Positions 1 through 7,188 of a stretch of DNA of 12,649 nt are shown one piece after another (positions within the stretch are counted from its first letter, which is position 1; each line of letters begins with the position of its first letter). The position numbers and the translations under genes were made by a program. Under the pieces are notes generated by a model. It did not search any database and was not told the origin of the DNA. It saw nothing but the letters and a program-made list of their open reading frames with translations. Origin of the DNA: a bacterium (GTDB taxonomy: Bacteria > Krumholzibacteriota > Krumholzibacteriia > Krumholzibacteriales > WJIX01); contig JAGHBT010000042.1 in assembly GCA_021160845.1 (NCBI GenBank), positions 1-12,649 on the forward strand. The letters run 5' to 3'.

Positions 1-349
1 GTGTATAGCAAATGGTAGCTACGACCTTTTATTATCCGGCTGGGTTATTGAATCGAACAACCCGGATGATTTCTATTCCCAGGTAATAGGTGTAGGGTCA
101 GAGAAGTCGGTTTTTGGAGTAAGCTGGGAAAATATGAAATTTGACTCCATGATTCTTGAAGCGAGAAAAACGGTGTCTCTTAATAAACAATATAAACTTT
201 ATACAGCCGCGGAGAAGATCTTTTTTGATGAATGCCCATGGATAATCCTTGCCCATCCCAACAAACTTTGCGCCTACAATAAAAATATCCAGGGTATTAA
301 TGTAACACCTACCGCCGAGATGAGGTTTTTTAATGTAATAAAGAACTAG
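1..349 (+). CDS. ABC transporter peptide-type substrate-binding protein, C-terminal fragment
   Basis: The reading frame is open from base 2 to a TAG at 347-349 and enters from the left edge, so only the last ~115 residues are present. They resemble the C-terminal lobe of family 5 extracellular solute-binding proteins (DppA/OppA type): a YDLLLSGW segment followed by a PDDFYS stretch, which in this family sits in the ligand-binding lobe, then a helix-rich segment (LNKQYKLYTAAEKIFFDE) and a PWIILAH strand matching the family's PxxxLxH region. Such proteins capture peptides, or in some members nickel or sugars, outside the cytoplasmic membrane and deliver them to an ABC permease. The signal peptide and most of the binding site lie outside the window, so the substrate cannot be told. 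The gene converges on the next gene with 21 bp between them and no visible terminator. Family call fairly sure; substrate unknown. Confidence 0.8.
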   Translation, partial: CIANGSYDLLLSGWVIESNNPDDFYSQVIGVGSEKSVFGVSWENMKFDSMILEARKTVSLNKQYKLYTAAEKIFFDECPWIILAHPNKLCAYNKNIQGINVTPTAEMRFFNVIKN

Positions 350-370
350 TTGGTATAGTTTGTTTCAGGA

Positions 371-2296
371 TTATTCTTTGAATGAAGATATAAATTCAGT
401 AACAACCATCAACGCTTTTTCCCCGGTTAAACTGCCTTTGAAATGTTCTAGGGTTTTTCCTGTAAGATAGTTTATTAATTTGGTTATTTCTATCTTTGGG
501 ATTTCAATTGACTTTAGAAATTTGATAATTTCACTTTTAGCTTTTTTGCCTTCCAGAAGCGAGATTACGGAAATGGCTTTGACGGGTGTAACAGGTTTGG
601 GAGCGCATGTTTTTTCCAGCAGGTATGGTAAAAGTTCCAGTGGAAGGCCTTTTTGATCCATCTGTTTTAGAGTGGATAGAAAGGCGTTATCGCTGAATTT
701 TGGAATAGTTCCACTCTTTGATAAAGAGCGAAGTCTTTCTAGGATAAAGAAAGCAAGAGATTTGTTGTCAAAAGAGGTTTCTCTGCAGGCGGAATTGAAG
801 AGGTGCCTTTTCGGTGAGATGCTCATCCTTCTTGCTGTTTCTGGGGACAGTCCGGTTTTATTGTACTTTTTCTCCAGTTCCCATGGGGGGGTGGGGAGTG
901 TGTTTTTTATCTTTTCAAGTTTTTCTTCAGTAATAACGATTGGTGGGAGGTCTGTGTCGGGATACATTCTGTTTGGGCCCGGCAGGATTCTCTCAAACGC
1001 GGTGGTTCCGTCCGGCAAGGCTTGGCGTGTTTCGTTAGGAACGCCATCAAGGGCTTCTATAGCTCGTATTTTGATCTCTTTGATGGCTGTCTCGATATCT
1101 GTCGGATTTCCCCAGACAATAACGATCGCGTCATTTTCTTTACTTCCAAGTTTCTTTTTTGTTTTTGTCCACTCAGAGCTTGAAAATGTTTCGCCTTTCA
1201 TGTCGGAATGGGCAATGTTGGGAAGTATGTCCAGACAGGCAATTACGCGAACTCGATCTGATATTTCTTTAGCGAAGGTTGTTTCGGGTTGTGTTTTTGT
1301 TGACATAATTTCATGGTACCCCTCAAGAAGAATGGCATATACTTCACCGTGTTTCTTGAGTATTTCAGCCACAGGGTAGTACTGTGTGTTTTTTACAATA
1401 TCAGTGATTTTTTTAGTTTCAGCGCGAAAGCTGGTTTTGCTTATCTTTCTTCTTTTTAGCTCATTGGTTATATCGAGAAGCGCCCTCTGGCGAAAAGCCT
1501 CGTTGTGTACGAGGAGTGGAATTGTCGGTATCCCGGACACTCCTTTTATCTCAACTCTGCGGCCACCCTTAATTGATACATTAACATCCTGTCTGGCAGA
1601 ACCGATCCCTCTCCTGACCTTCCCTGTAGAACGAACCAGCCATCTTAAGGTTTGAGCAACATCGGCGACCTCTTGAGGGGTTTTCATGTCCGGGGTGGTA
1701 ACTGTTTCGACCAGTGGGATACCAAGCCTGTCAGCTCTGTAGACTCTGTTGTGTCCGTTGTCACTGATTTCTCTGCACGCGTCTTCTTCGAGACCAAGCT
1801 GAATAATTCCTATTTTTTTCCCTCGATGCGGAATCCACCCGTCCACCCCAAGGATGGTGGTTCTTTGAAATCCTGTGGGAATTGAGCCGTCAAGGTACTG
1901 TTTTCTGGCTATATGGATTTCACCTACAAGTTTGCAGTTGAGCAGCATGGTGATTTCAAGAGCTATATTAAGGGCTTGTTCGTTGAGTTCAAAGGGAGGA
2001 GTGTCATCCATTTCATACGTGCAAACGGTTTTACTATCAATCTGGTAGGTAATTTCCTTTTTTGTCTTGAACTCCATAAGCGCTGTACCGTCGTATTCGC
2101 CCAGCTCGGAGAGTGTCGGCCTCATGTGTCTTAATATTTCAGCGTCATACTTGTCCGTATAGGTATCAACAACGGGGCAGCGGCAGAAGAGTTTCTTTTC
2201 GGTAAGAAGCTGCTGATGGATTTCAAGCCCGCTCTTTAATCCGAGAGCGTGGTAATCCGCCGGAGTTGCTTCGTTAAATCCTTTTATTTTTCTCAA
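371..2296 (-). CDS. gatE: GatE-type Glu-tRNA(Gln) amidotransferase subunit
   Basis: 641 residues, near the usual length of archaeal GatE. In the GatDE enzyme this subunit binds Glu-tRNA(Gln), activates the glutamyl group with ATP and amidates it with ammonia released by GatD. Visible blocks: GLEIHQQL (res 23-30), FCRCP (37-41), RPTLSELGEYDG (59-70), DGSIPTGFQRT (136-146), LEEDACREI (169-177) and a GSARQDVNVSIKGGRRVEIKG block (232-252) form the GatB/GatE catalytic core. An insertion of about 290-430 matches the AspRS-like GAD domain that separates GatE from GatB, followed by LPGPNRMYPDTDLPP (438-452). The C-terminal ~110 residues are helical and YqeY-like. The start is TTG with a weak upstream GAAAG; no ATG fits, and the residues before GLEIHQQL are few, as expected. 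The gene lies 21 bp after glnA and is probably cotranscribed with it. No gatD is visible. GatE is chiefly archaeal, so its presence here is notable. Confidence 0.92.
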   Translation of the reverse strand: MRKIKGFNEATPADYHALGLKSGLEIHQQLLTEKKLFCRCPVVDTYTDKYDAEILRHMRPTLSELGEYDGTALMEFKTKKEITYQIDSKTVCTYEMDDTPPFELNEQALNIALEITMLLNCKLVGEIHIARKQYLDGSIPTGFQRTTILGVDGWIPHRGKKIGIIQLGLEEDACREISDNGHNRVYRADRLGIPLVETVTTPDMKTPQEVADVAQTLRWLVRSTGKVRRGIGSARQDVNVSIKGGRRVEIKGVSGIPTIPLLVHNEAFRQRALLDITNELKRRKISKTSFRAETKKITDIVKNTQYYPVAEILKKHGEVYAILLEGYHEIMSTKTQPETTFAKEISDRVRVIACLDILPNIAHSDMKGETFSSSEWTKTKKKLGSKENDAIVIVWGNPTDIETAIKEIKIRAIEALDGVPNETRQALPDGTTAFERILPGPNRMYPDTDLPPIVITEEKLEKIKNTLPTPPWELEKKYNKTGLSPETARRMSISPKRHLFNSACRETSFDNKSLAFFILERLRSLSKSGTIPKFSDNAFLSTLKQMDQKGLPLELLPYLLEKTCAPKPVTPVKAISVISLLEGKKAKSEIIKFLKSIEIPKIEITKLINYLTGKTLEHFKGSLTGEKALMVVTEFISSFKE

Positions 2297-2317
2297 AAAC
2301 AGTTCTTTCTTTAAATT

Positions 2318-3745
2318 CTAGCAGTCGAAATAGAGTTGATGTTCATAGGGATGAGGACGATTCATTATTTGTACGATATCCTGCTCGTGTTTAATTTGAA
2401 TCCAGTCTTCGATCATCGATTCTGAAAAGACATCTCCTTTTAAAAGGAATTCGTGATCCTCTTTTAGAGCTTCCAGGGCTTCACTAAGAGACCCGGGAAG
2501 TAATTTTATTTTGTTTCTTTCATCAGGTTTTAGTTGGAAAACATCAATGTCAAAGGGCCCGAATCCAAGTTCTTTGGGGTTAAGGCTTCTTTGGATTCCG
2601 TCTATTCCGGCCATGAGTTGAGCCGCCATTGAGAGATAAACATTGCAGGTAGCGTCGGGTGGGCGGAATTCTATTCTCTTTTGTTCCGGGCTTGTAGCGT
2701 ATTTTGGAATTCTGATTGCGGCGGACCGGTTAGCCAGAGAAAAGAATCTGTGAACCGGGGCTTCGTAACCCGGGACAAGGCGTTTATAGGAGTTTGTACT
2801 GGGGTTTGTTATTGCCAGCAGCGCGGGTGCGTGAATAAGAAGACCCGCTATATATTGATGCGCCAGCTTGCTGAGGCCGGCATAACCATCTTTGCTGAAA
2901 AAGGCCGGTTTTTCATTTTTGAAGAGATGCTGATGAAAATGCATACCGTTTCCCGGTTCTCCATAGATAGGTTTGGGCATGAAAGTAGCCTTTTTCCCGG
3001 ATTCGTGCGCTGTCATCCTTGAGAAGTATTTTACCATCATTGAGATATCGCCCATTCTGGTAATGGGACCGGATATTACTTCTATCTCGACTTGTCCATG
3101 ACCGCCGACTTCATGGTGATGGTAAGTAACCCCTACCCCAGCTTCTTCGAGAAGGGTAACAATTCTATTTCGAATATCTGCAAGCGTATCTTCGGGAGGG
3201 AGAGCGTGGTATCCACCTGATTCCTCAAGCCCAAAATTGTCTTTGAATAAACCTTCAGAGGGTATAATTTCATAACCGCAACTTGTTTTTGAATTTTCAA
3301 CATATATTTCATCGAAGATATGAAATTCAAATTCGGGACCCCATATTGATCGGTTGGCTTTCCCTGTTGTAGCAAGGTATTCTTCAGCCTTTTGTGAAAT
3401 TAGCCGGGGATCTCTTCCAAAGGGTTTTTTTGAGTCAGGTTCAACTATTTTGCAAATAAAAGAAATGGTAGGTTCAACTTGAAAAGGATCGATAAAAGCA
3501 GCGCCGAGATCAGGAAGTAAAGAAAGATCTCCAGACTCGATTGTTTTAAACCCCTGAAAATTTGATCCATCAAACCCGACTCCATCGGAAAGGAGTTTCT
3601 CGTCGGCTCTTGACGATGGAAGAGTTATATGATGCCACCTTCCGATAAAATCGGTAAATTTAAGATCAATATGTTTTATTCCCCTTTGCTTGATCATTTT
3701 TTTAAGTTCATCAAGAGTAGAAAAGATAGCGTTACCTCCATTCAA
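2318..3745 (-). CDS. glnA: Type I glutamine synthetase
   Basis: 475 residues from the furthest in-frame start (E. coli GlnA: 469). It makes glutamine from glutamate, ammonia and ATP in the cytoplasm as a dodecamer. Motifs in order: FDGSNFQGF (ammonium-site Asp), GPEFEFHIFD (metal-binding Glu), HHHEVGGHGQVEIE (metal and substrate Glu), GNGMHFHQHLF (metal and ATP-binding His), NPSTNSYKRLVPGYEAP (flap Glu), NRSAAIRIP and KRIEFRPPD (phosphate-binding Arg), ending in LYFDC. All catalytic residues are present. The region matching the adenylylation loop NLYDLP reads DVFQLK, so the modified Tyr is Phe (about residue 403), and AMP control as in enterics is unlikely. The start is uncertain: TTG at 3745 has only a weak CAGG upstream; a strong GGAGGT lies just inside the frame and points to ATC at 3727; an ATG follows at 3697. 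The coordinates give the outer limit. A promoter is placed at 3793-3821; gatE follows by 21 bp. Confidence 0.96.
   Translation of the reverse strand: MNGGNAIFSTLDELKKMIKQRGIKHIDLKFTDFIGRWHHITLPSSRADEKLLSDGVGFDGSNFQGFKTIESGDLSLLPDLGAAFIDPFQVEPTISFICKIVEPDSKKPFGRDPRLISQKAEEYLATTGKANRSIWGPEFEFHIFDEIYVENSKTSCGYEIIPSEGLFKDNFGLEESGGYHALPPEDTLADIRNRIVTLLEEAGVGVTYHHHEVGGHGQVEIEVISGPITRMGDISMMVKYFSRMTAHESGKKATFMPKPIYGEPGNGMHFHQHLFKNEKPAFFSKDGYAGLSKLAHQYIAGLLIHAPALLAITNPSTNSYKRLVPGYEAPVHRFFSLANRSAAIRIPKYATSPEQKRIEFRPPDATCNVYLSMAAQLMAGIDGIQRSLNPKELGFGPFDIDVFQLKPDERNKIKLLPGSLSEALEALKEDHEFLLKGDVFSESMIEDWIQIKHEQDIVQIMNRPHPYEHQLYFDC
3694..3741 (-). other. Possible 15-codon leader ORF overlapping the glnA start
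   Basis: In the +1 frame relative to glnA, an ATG at 3741 opens a 15-codon frame (MEVTLSFLLLMNLKK) that stops at TGA 3696-3694. That stop overlaps the in-frame glnA ATG at 3697 in the form ATGA, the arrangement seen in translationally coupled genes. The ATG merges with the GGAGGT at 3739-3734, so it has no strong ribosome site of its own. It may be chance; it matters only because the glnA start is not settled. Confidence 0.2.
3734..3739 (-). promoter_or_regulatory. Strong Shine-Dalgarno GGAGGT at the 5' end of glnA
   Basis: A perfect GGAGGT lies 6 nt before an in-frame ATC codon (3727-3725) and 6-11 nt after the outermost TTG start. If it is the working ribosome site, translation begins at ATC, a rare start codon, giving IFSTLDELKKMIKQ, which would line up well with usual GlnA N-termini; or it serves the short frame at 3741-3694 and glnA starts by coupling at ATG 3697. 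It could also simply encode Gly-Gly if TTG is used. Confidence 0.5.
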
Positions 3746-3758
3746 CTAAAACCTGTAG

Positions 3759-3783
3759 CTTCAAAAGATAAACATTTTTGAAG
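3759..3783 (-). promoter_or_regulatory. Inverted repeat in the glnA leader
   Basis: On the minus strand CTTCAAAA and TTTTGAAG form a perfect 8-bp inverted repeat around a 9-nt loop. It lies directly after the predicted transcription start (about 3786) and about 20 nt before the ribosome site of glnA. It could be a short leader hairpin or, as DNA, an operator site overlapping the start of transcription. The stem is AT-rich and weak as RNA, which slightly favours a protein-binding site. Confidence 0.4.
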
Positions 3784-3792
3784 TAGACTTTC

Positions 3793-3821
3793 AATATATT
3801 GGATAAAATTCAGTCTTTCAA
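3793..3821 (-). promoter_or_regulatory. Sigma70-like promoter for glnA-gatE
   Basis: The minus strand carries TTGAAA (3821-3816, 5 of 6 to TTGACA), a 17-nt spacer, and TATATT (3798-3793, 5 of 6 to TATAAT). This is the best match to a housekeeping promoter in the 261-bp divergent gap before the kinase gene. Transcription would begin near 3786 and give a leader of about 40-60 nt. No sigma54 -24/-12 pair, common at nitrogen-controlled glnA promoters, is apparent. Prediction from sequence only. Confidence 0.6.
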
Positions 3822-4006
3822 GCAATAAATCATATTAGGAAAATAGAGTTAACAGGGGGATACTTTTACTAATGTGTTCCTTTTGTAAACCGGAATATTC
3901 TTAAGGTTTCTGAATTTCAACCGAGAGACAAGATATAGCCTTTTTTTTGAGTAGACGAAGTAATATTTTGTTTTGACCATGATTAATATTAAGAGAAAAG
4001 GTAGAT

Positions 4007-5932
4007 GTGAATAAAGAAGCCCTTTTGGATAAGAAAAAGTCTGTTTCCAAAGCAACAGAATATTATGATTCAGAAATGATGCAGCTACTGCTGTATATGT
4101 TAAAGAAGCGTGCGGTAGAGATATTTAAAGCTGATATGTGTTTTATAATGCTTTTAATAGAGGATGAATTTGTAGTAGAAGGTGTTGAAGGGACAGATTA
4201 TGAAGATATTTATGTTGGCAAAAAAGTAATTGCCGGAAAAGATTTGTTAGGGAAGATTGCTTATCTAAAAAAGCCGAGTATAATCTCGGATATAAAAGAA
4301 TTTGCCAAGGATTTTTCTATCAGTGATGAAATTATTTTGCCGCGATCTTTAATGGCTTCTCCCCTGTGGTTTGGGGGAGAGATGTTGGGGGTAATAAGCG
4401 TTTGCAGGAATAAGGAAACGGGTTTCTATGTGGATAATGATATAGAACAATACACAAACTTTGCTGAGCAAATAGCAGTTTCGATTGGTTCACAGAGGCT
4501 TGTTGATATCAGAACGGCTGAGTTGAAAAGAACGAGAAATAAATTAATGGACGTTAACAACAAACTAAGAAAAGGCATGGAAAAAGAAAAAAAAGCGCAT
4601 AAAACAATTGTTAATCAGCTGAGTATAATAGAGAAGCAACACAATGGCTTGCTGGCAAAGAATCATGAAATAGATAAGATTAATGAAGAATTGTTAGAAA
4701 AATCACTGATAACCGAAAGAAGTGAAAAGGAATTCAGGAACCTTGTTGAGCATGTTAATGAAGGAATAGTTATTGTTCAAAATGATGTGATTAAATACGC
4801 GAATCCCTGTTTTGTAAATGCTGTTGGAGGCGATTTAGAATCGTTGATAGATAAAAATTTCTTTGATTTTTTCGATGATAAAACGGTTGATCAATTGAAT
4901 CTGGATTTTCAGGAAATTCTAGGGAATGATAGACAGTCTAAAAATATTTATGAATTGAGTATGAACAATAAAAATGGTAAGAGAGTTAACATCGAGGTAA
5001 GTTGCAACGTAACAACATTTGAGGAGGATATTGCTTTTCTCGTATATATTCATAATACGACTGAACGTTATGAATTACAGGAAAAACTTGCAAAGGCTCA
5101 AAAGCTCGAATCTATCGGACAGCTGGCCGCCGGTATCGCGCATGAAATTAATACTCCGACCCAGTATGTAAGTGACAATGTTCACTTTTTCAAGGATAGT
5201 ATCGAGGATTTAGAATCAATAATTGTGAAATATAAGGAGCTTGTTGAATCTATAGAGAAAAAAAATATTTTTTCGGAAGATGTAAAGAAAATTAAAGAAT
5301 TTGAGGAGGAAATTGACCTTGACTATTTGCTCAAGGACATTCCGGATGCGATAGACCAGTCGCTTGAGGGCCTCAGCCGGGTAGCAAAGATCGTCCGTTC
5401 CATGAAGGAGTTTTCTCATCCGAGTGAAGGAAGCATGACATTGGTCGATCTTAATAAAGCAATCGAAACAACAACTACAATCGCGAGAAATGAGTACAAA
5501 TATGTTGCCGATCTTGAACTGAAGCTCGATTCTTCCCTTCCTTCTGTTTATTGTGATCCGAATGAAATCAATCAAGTTGTTTTGAATATATTGGTTAACG
5601 CGGCACACGCGATTGAGGATTTCATCGGAGACAGATCTGGTGAAAAAGGGAAGATTACAATACAAACAGCAAAAGTGGGTGAAGTTGTAGAAATCAGGAT
5701 AAGTGATACCGGAAGCGGTATTCCTGAAGAAATAAGAGAGAAAATATTTGATCCCTTCTTTACGACAAAAGAGGTTGGAAAAGGGACAGGGCAAGGCCTC
5801 GCGATATCACGATCCATAATTGAAGATAAACATAACGGGCATATTGAAATAGATTCAGAGGTGGGGAAAGGCGCTGTTTTTGTAATTAAATTGCCTGTGG
5901 AGGGAAAGCCCGTGAAAGTTGAAGAAAAATAA
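4007..5932 (+). CDS. Soluble GAF-PAS sensor histidine kinase
   Basis: 641 residues with no membrane segment, so a cytosolic sensor. The order is: GAF-like domain (about 20-165), charged coiled coil (about 165-240), PAS domain (about 240-355), dimerisation and phosphotransfer domain, and HATPase domain (about 510-630). The phosphoacceptor is His379 in GIAHEINTP. A long charged insertion follows in the second DHp helix (about 395-465), typical of the HEINTPxQY kinase group. ATP-site boxes are Asn531 (N box), DTGSG 567-571 (G1), FDPFFTT 581-587 (F) and GKGTGQGL 591-598 (G2), all intact, so the enzyme should be active. The start is GTG at 4007 with an AAAAGG-type ribosome site about 6 nt upstream. 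It diverges from glnA and leads an operon with two response regulators, its likely partners. The ligand of GAF or PAS cannot be read from sequence; no heme- or flavin-binding motif stands out. Confidence 0.93.
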   Translation: MNKEALLDKKKSVSKATEYYDSEMMQLLLYMLKKRAVEIFKADMCFIMLLIEDEFVVEGVEGTDYEDIYVGKKVIAGKDLLGKIAYLKKPSIISDIKEFAKDFSISDEIILPRSLMASPLWFGGEMLGVISVCRNKETGFYVDNDIEQYTNFAEQIAVSIGSQRLVDIRTAELKRTRNKLMDVNNKLRKGMEKEKKAHKTIVNQLSIIEKQHNGLLAKNHEIDKINEELLEKSLITERSEKEFRNLVEHVNEGIVIVQNDVIKYANPCFVNAVGGDLESLIDKNFFDFFDDKTVDQLNLDFQEILGNDRQSKNIYELSMNNKNGKRVNIEVSCNVTTFEEDIAFLVYIHNTTERYELQEKLAKAQKLESIGQLAAGIAHEINTPTQYVSDNVHFFKDSIEDLESIIVKYKELVESIEKKNIFSEDVKKIKEFEEEIDLDYLLKDIPDAIDQSLEGLSRVAKIVRSMKEFSHPSEGSMTLVDLNKAIETTTTIARNEYKYVADLELKLDSSLPSVYCDPNEINQVVLNILVNAAHAIEDFIGDRSGEKGKITIQTAKVGEVVEIRISDTGSGIPEEIREKIFDPFFTTKEVGKGTGQGLAISRSIIEDKHNGHIEIDSEVGKGAVFVIKLPVEGKPVKVEEK

Positions 5933-5982
5933 CAAGATTGTGAAATCGTTAGGGGCAAGAGAATAGCTTAAGTGTAAATAGT

Positions 5983-7188
5983 ATGAACTGGAAAATCCTT
6001 TTTGTAGATGATGAAGCAAATATTCTTAAAGGGCTTCGCCGTATGTTGAGGGGCATGCGGAAGGAGTGGGAGCTGCAATTTGCCGGCGGGGGTGAAGAAG
6101 CCCTTGAAAATCTTAAAACGGATCATTTTGATGTTATAGTAACAGATATGAGAATGCCCGGAATAGGTGGGGCAGACTTACTGAAGGAAGTTGCTAAAAA
6201 ATACCCCAATGTAATAAGGTTTGTTCTCTCAGGTCAGGCAAGGGATGAATCGGTGCTTGAGGTTGTAAATCCGGCACACCAATTTCTGATAAAGCCAAGC
6301 CAGGCAGATCGCATAAAGTCCTCTTTATGTAAAGCAATGAATTCGCTGTATATAATCCACAATGATGTGCTCAGGGGAAAATTGACAAATCTCTTGTCCA
6401 TACCTGTACAGGACATAGCCTTGAAGGAATTATCACTTGAATTAACCAGAGAAAAGCCTGATATCCAGACACTTTCATCTATTGTTACAAGTGATGTTGG
6501 GATAACAGCTAAATTATATAAGCTTTTGAGTTCTTCATTCTTTGGGACTTCTATGAGTGTTATGGATTCCAATAAACTTGTAGAGATACTTGGAATAGGT
6601 ATTATAAAGAAATTATTGGAGATGAACGGGTTTTTTGCTGTATACGATGTGGGTGCCAAGATGGGGGAATGTGTGAAGGAAATATCTGATCATAGTAGGA
6701 AGGTCTCGATTCTGGCTGGGAAGATAGCGGAGACGGAAACGGAGGATAGCGAAATAATTAACGCGGCGAAAATTGCGGGGTTGTTGCATGATATGGGAAA
6801 GCTTGTAATGCTTGCCCTTGAGATTGTTGACGAAGAGCAAATTCCTTATATGGGAAATGAATACGGCAGCGCTTTCAAGCAAATTGAGCGGGAACAGGGA
6901 ACAAGCCACTCCGAACTTGGAGCAGCTCTTGCCGGACTCTGGGGATATCCTTCTACTGTTATTGACACAATTCGGTTTCATCACAATCCCTCGTTACTCG
7001 GAGAAAAGAGTTTTTCAACCCTGACAGCGGTGCATACTGCCGAAGCAATGCTCTCCGGTGATCGTCTTGATATGTCTTGGGAACACCGTCTCGACAGTGA
7101 TTATTTAAATTCCCTTGGGCTTGAAGGGTTTGAAGAAAGACTGAAAGGGATTGTCGATAGAGAGCTTAAAGAGGATATGTTCGTATGA
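5983..7188 (+). CDS. Response regulator with HDOD output domain
   Basis: 401 residues. The receiver domain (1-125) has acidic Asp9/Asp10, phosphoacceptor Asp55 in VTDMRMPG, Ser83 and Lys104 in IKPS, so phosphotransfer chemistry is complete. The C-terminal HDOD domain (about 135-345) carries SDVGITAKLYKLLSSS and LGIGIIKKLL, typical of the fold, and also keeps possible HD metal ligands: His237, His269-Asp270 in LLHDMGKL, His309 and His333/His334. HDOD proteins act in signalling and c-di-GMP-linked or cell-cycle control, mostly through protein contact; enzymatic activity is rarely shown. There is no DNA-binding domain. The gene lies 50 bp after the kinase with no obvious Shine-Dalgarno site and overlaps the next gene by 4 bp. 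It is most likely phosphorylated by the upstream kinase. Confidence 0.93.
   Translation: MNWKILFVDDEANILKGLRRMLRGMRKEWELQFAGGGEEALENLKTDHFDVIVTDMRMPGIGGADLLKEVAKKYPNVIRFVLSGQARDESVLEVVNPAHQFLIKPSQADRIKSSLCKAMNSLYIIHNDVLRGKLTNLLSIPVQDIALKELSLELTREKPDIQTLSSIVTSDVGITAKLYKLLSSSFFGTSMSVMDSNKLVEILGIGIIKKLLEMNGFFAVYDVGAKMGECVKEISDHSRKVSILAGKIAETETEDSEIINAAKIAGLLHDMGKLVMLALEIVDEEQIPYMGNEYGSAFKQIEREQGTSHSELGAALAGLWGYPSTVIDTIRFHHNPSLLGEKSFSTLTAVHTAEAMLSGDRLDMSWEHRLDSDYLNSLGLEGFEERLKGIVDRELKEDMFV

Noticed and set aside
672..1379. 235-codon plus-strand open frame opposite gatE
   Set aside because: It lies entirely over the clearly recognised gatE coding sequence, has low-complexity Ser/Phe/Leu-rich content and no family motif; it is an antisense shadow.
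2681..3022. 113-codon plus-strand frame opposite glnA
   Set aside because: It overlaps conserved glutamine synthetase motifs on the other strand and shows no family resemblance or ribosome site.
3959..4006. Promoter for the kinase operon (TAATAT at 3961 or TTGACC at 3973)
   Set aside because: Neither element has a partner at suitable spacing, and TTGACC is too close to the start codon.
5216..5958. Minus-strand frames of 192 and 128 codons opposite the kinase gene
   Set aside because: They cover the DHp and ATPase coding region of a strongly supported kinase; compositions are typical of antisense frames.
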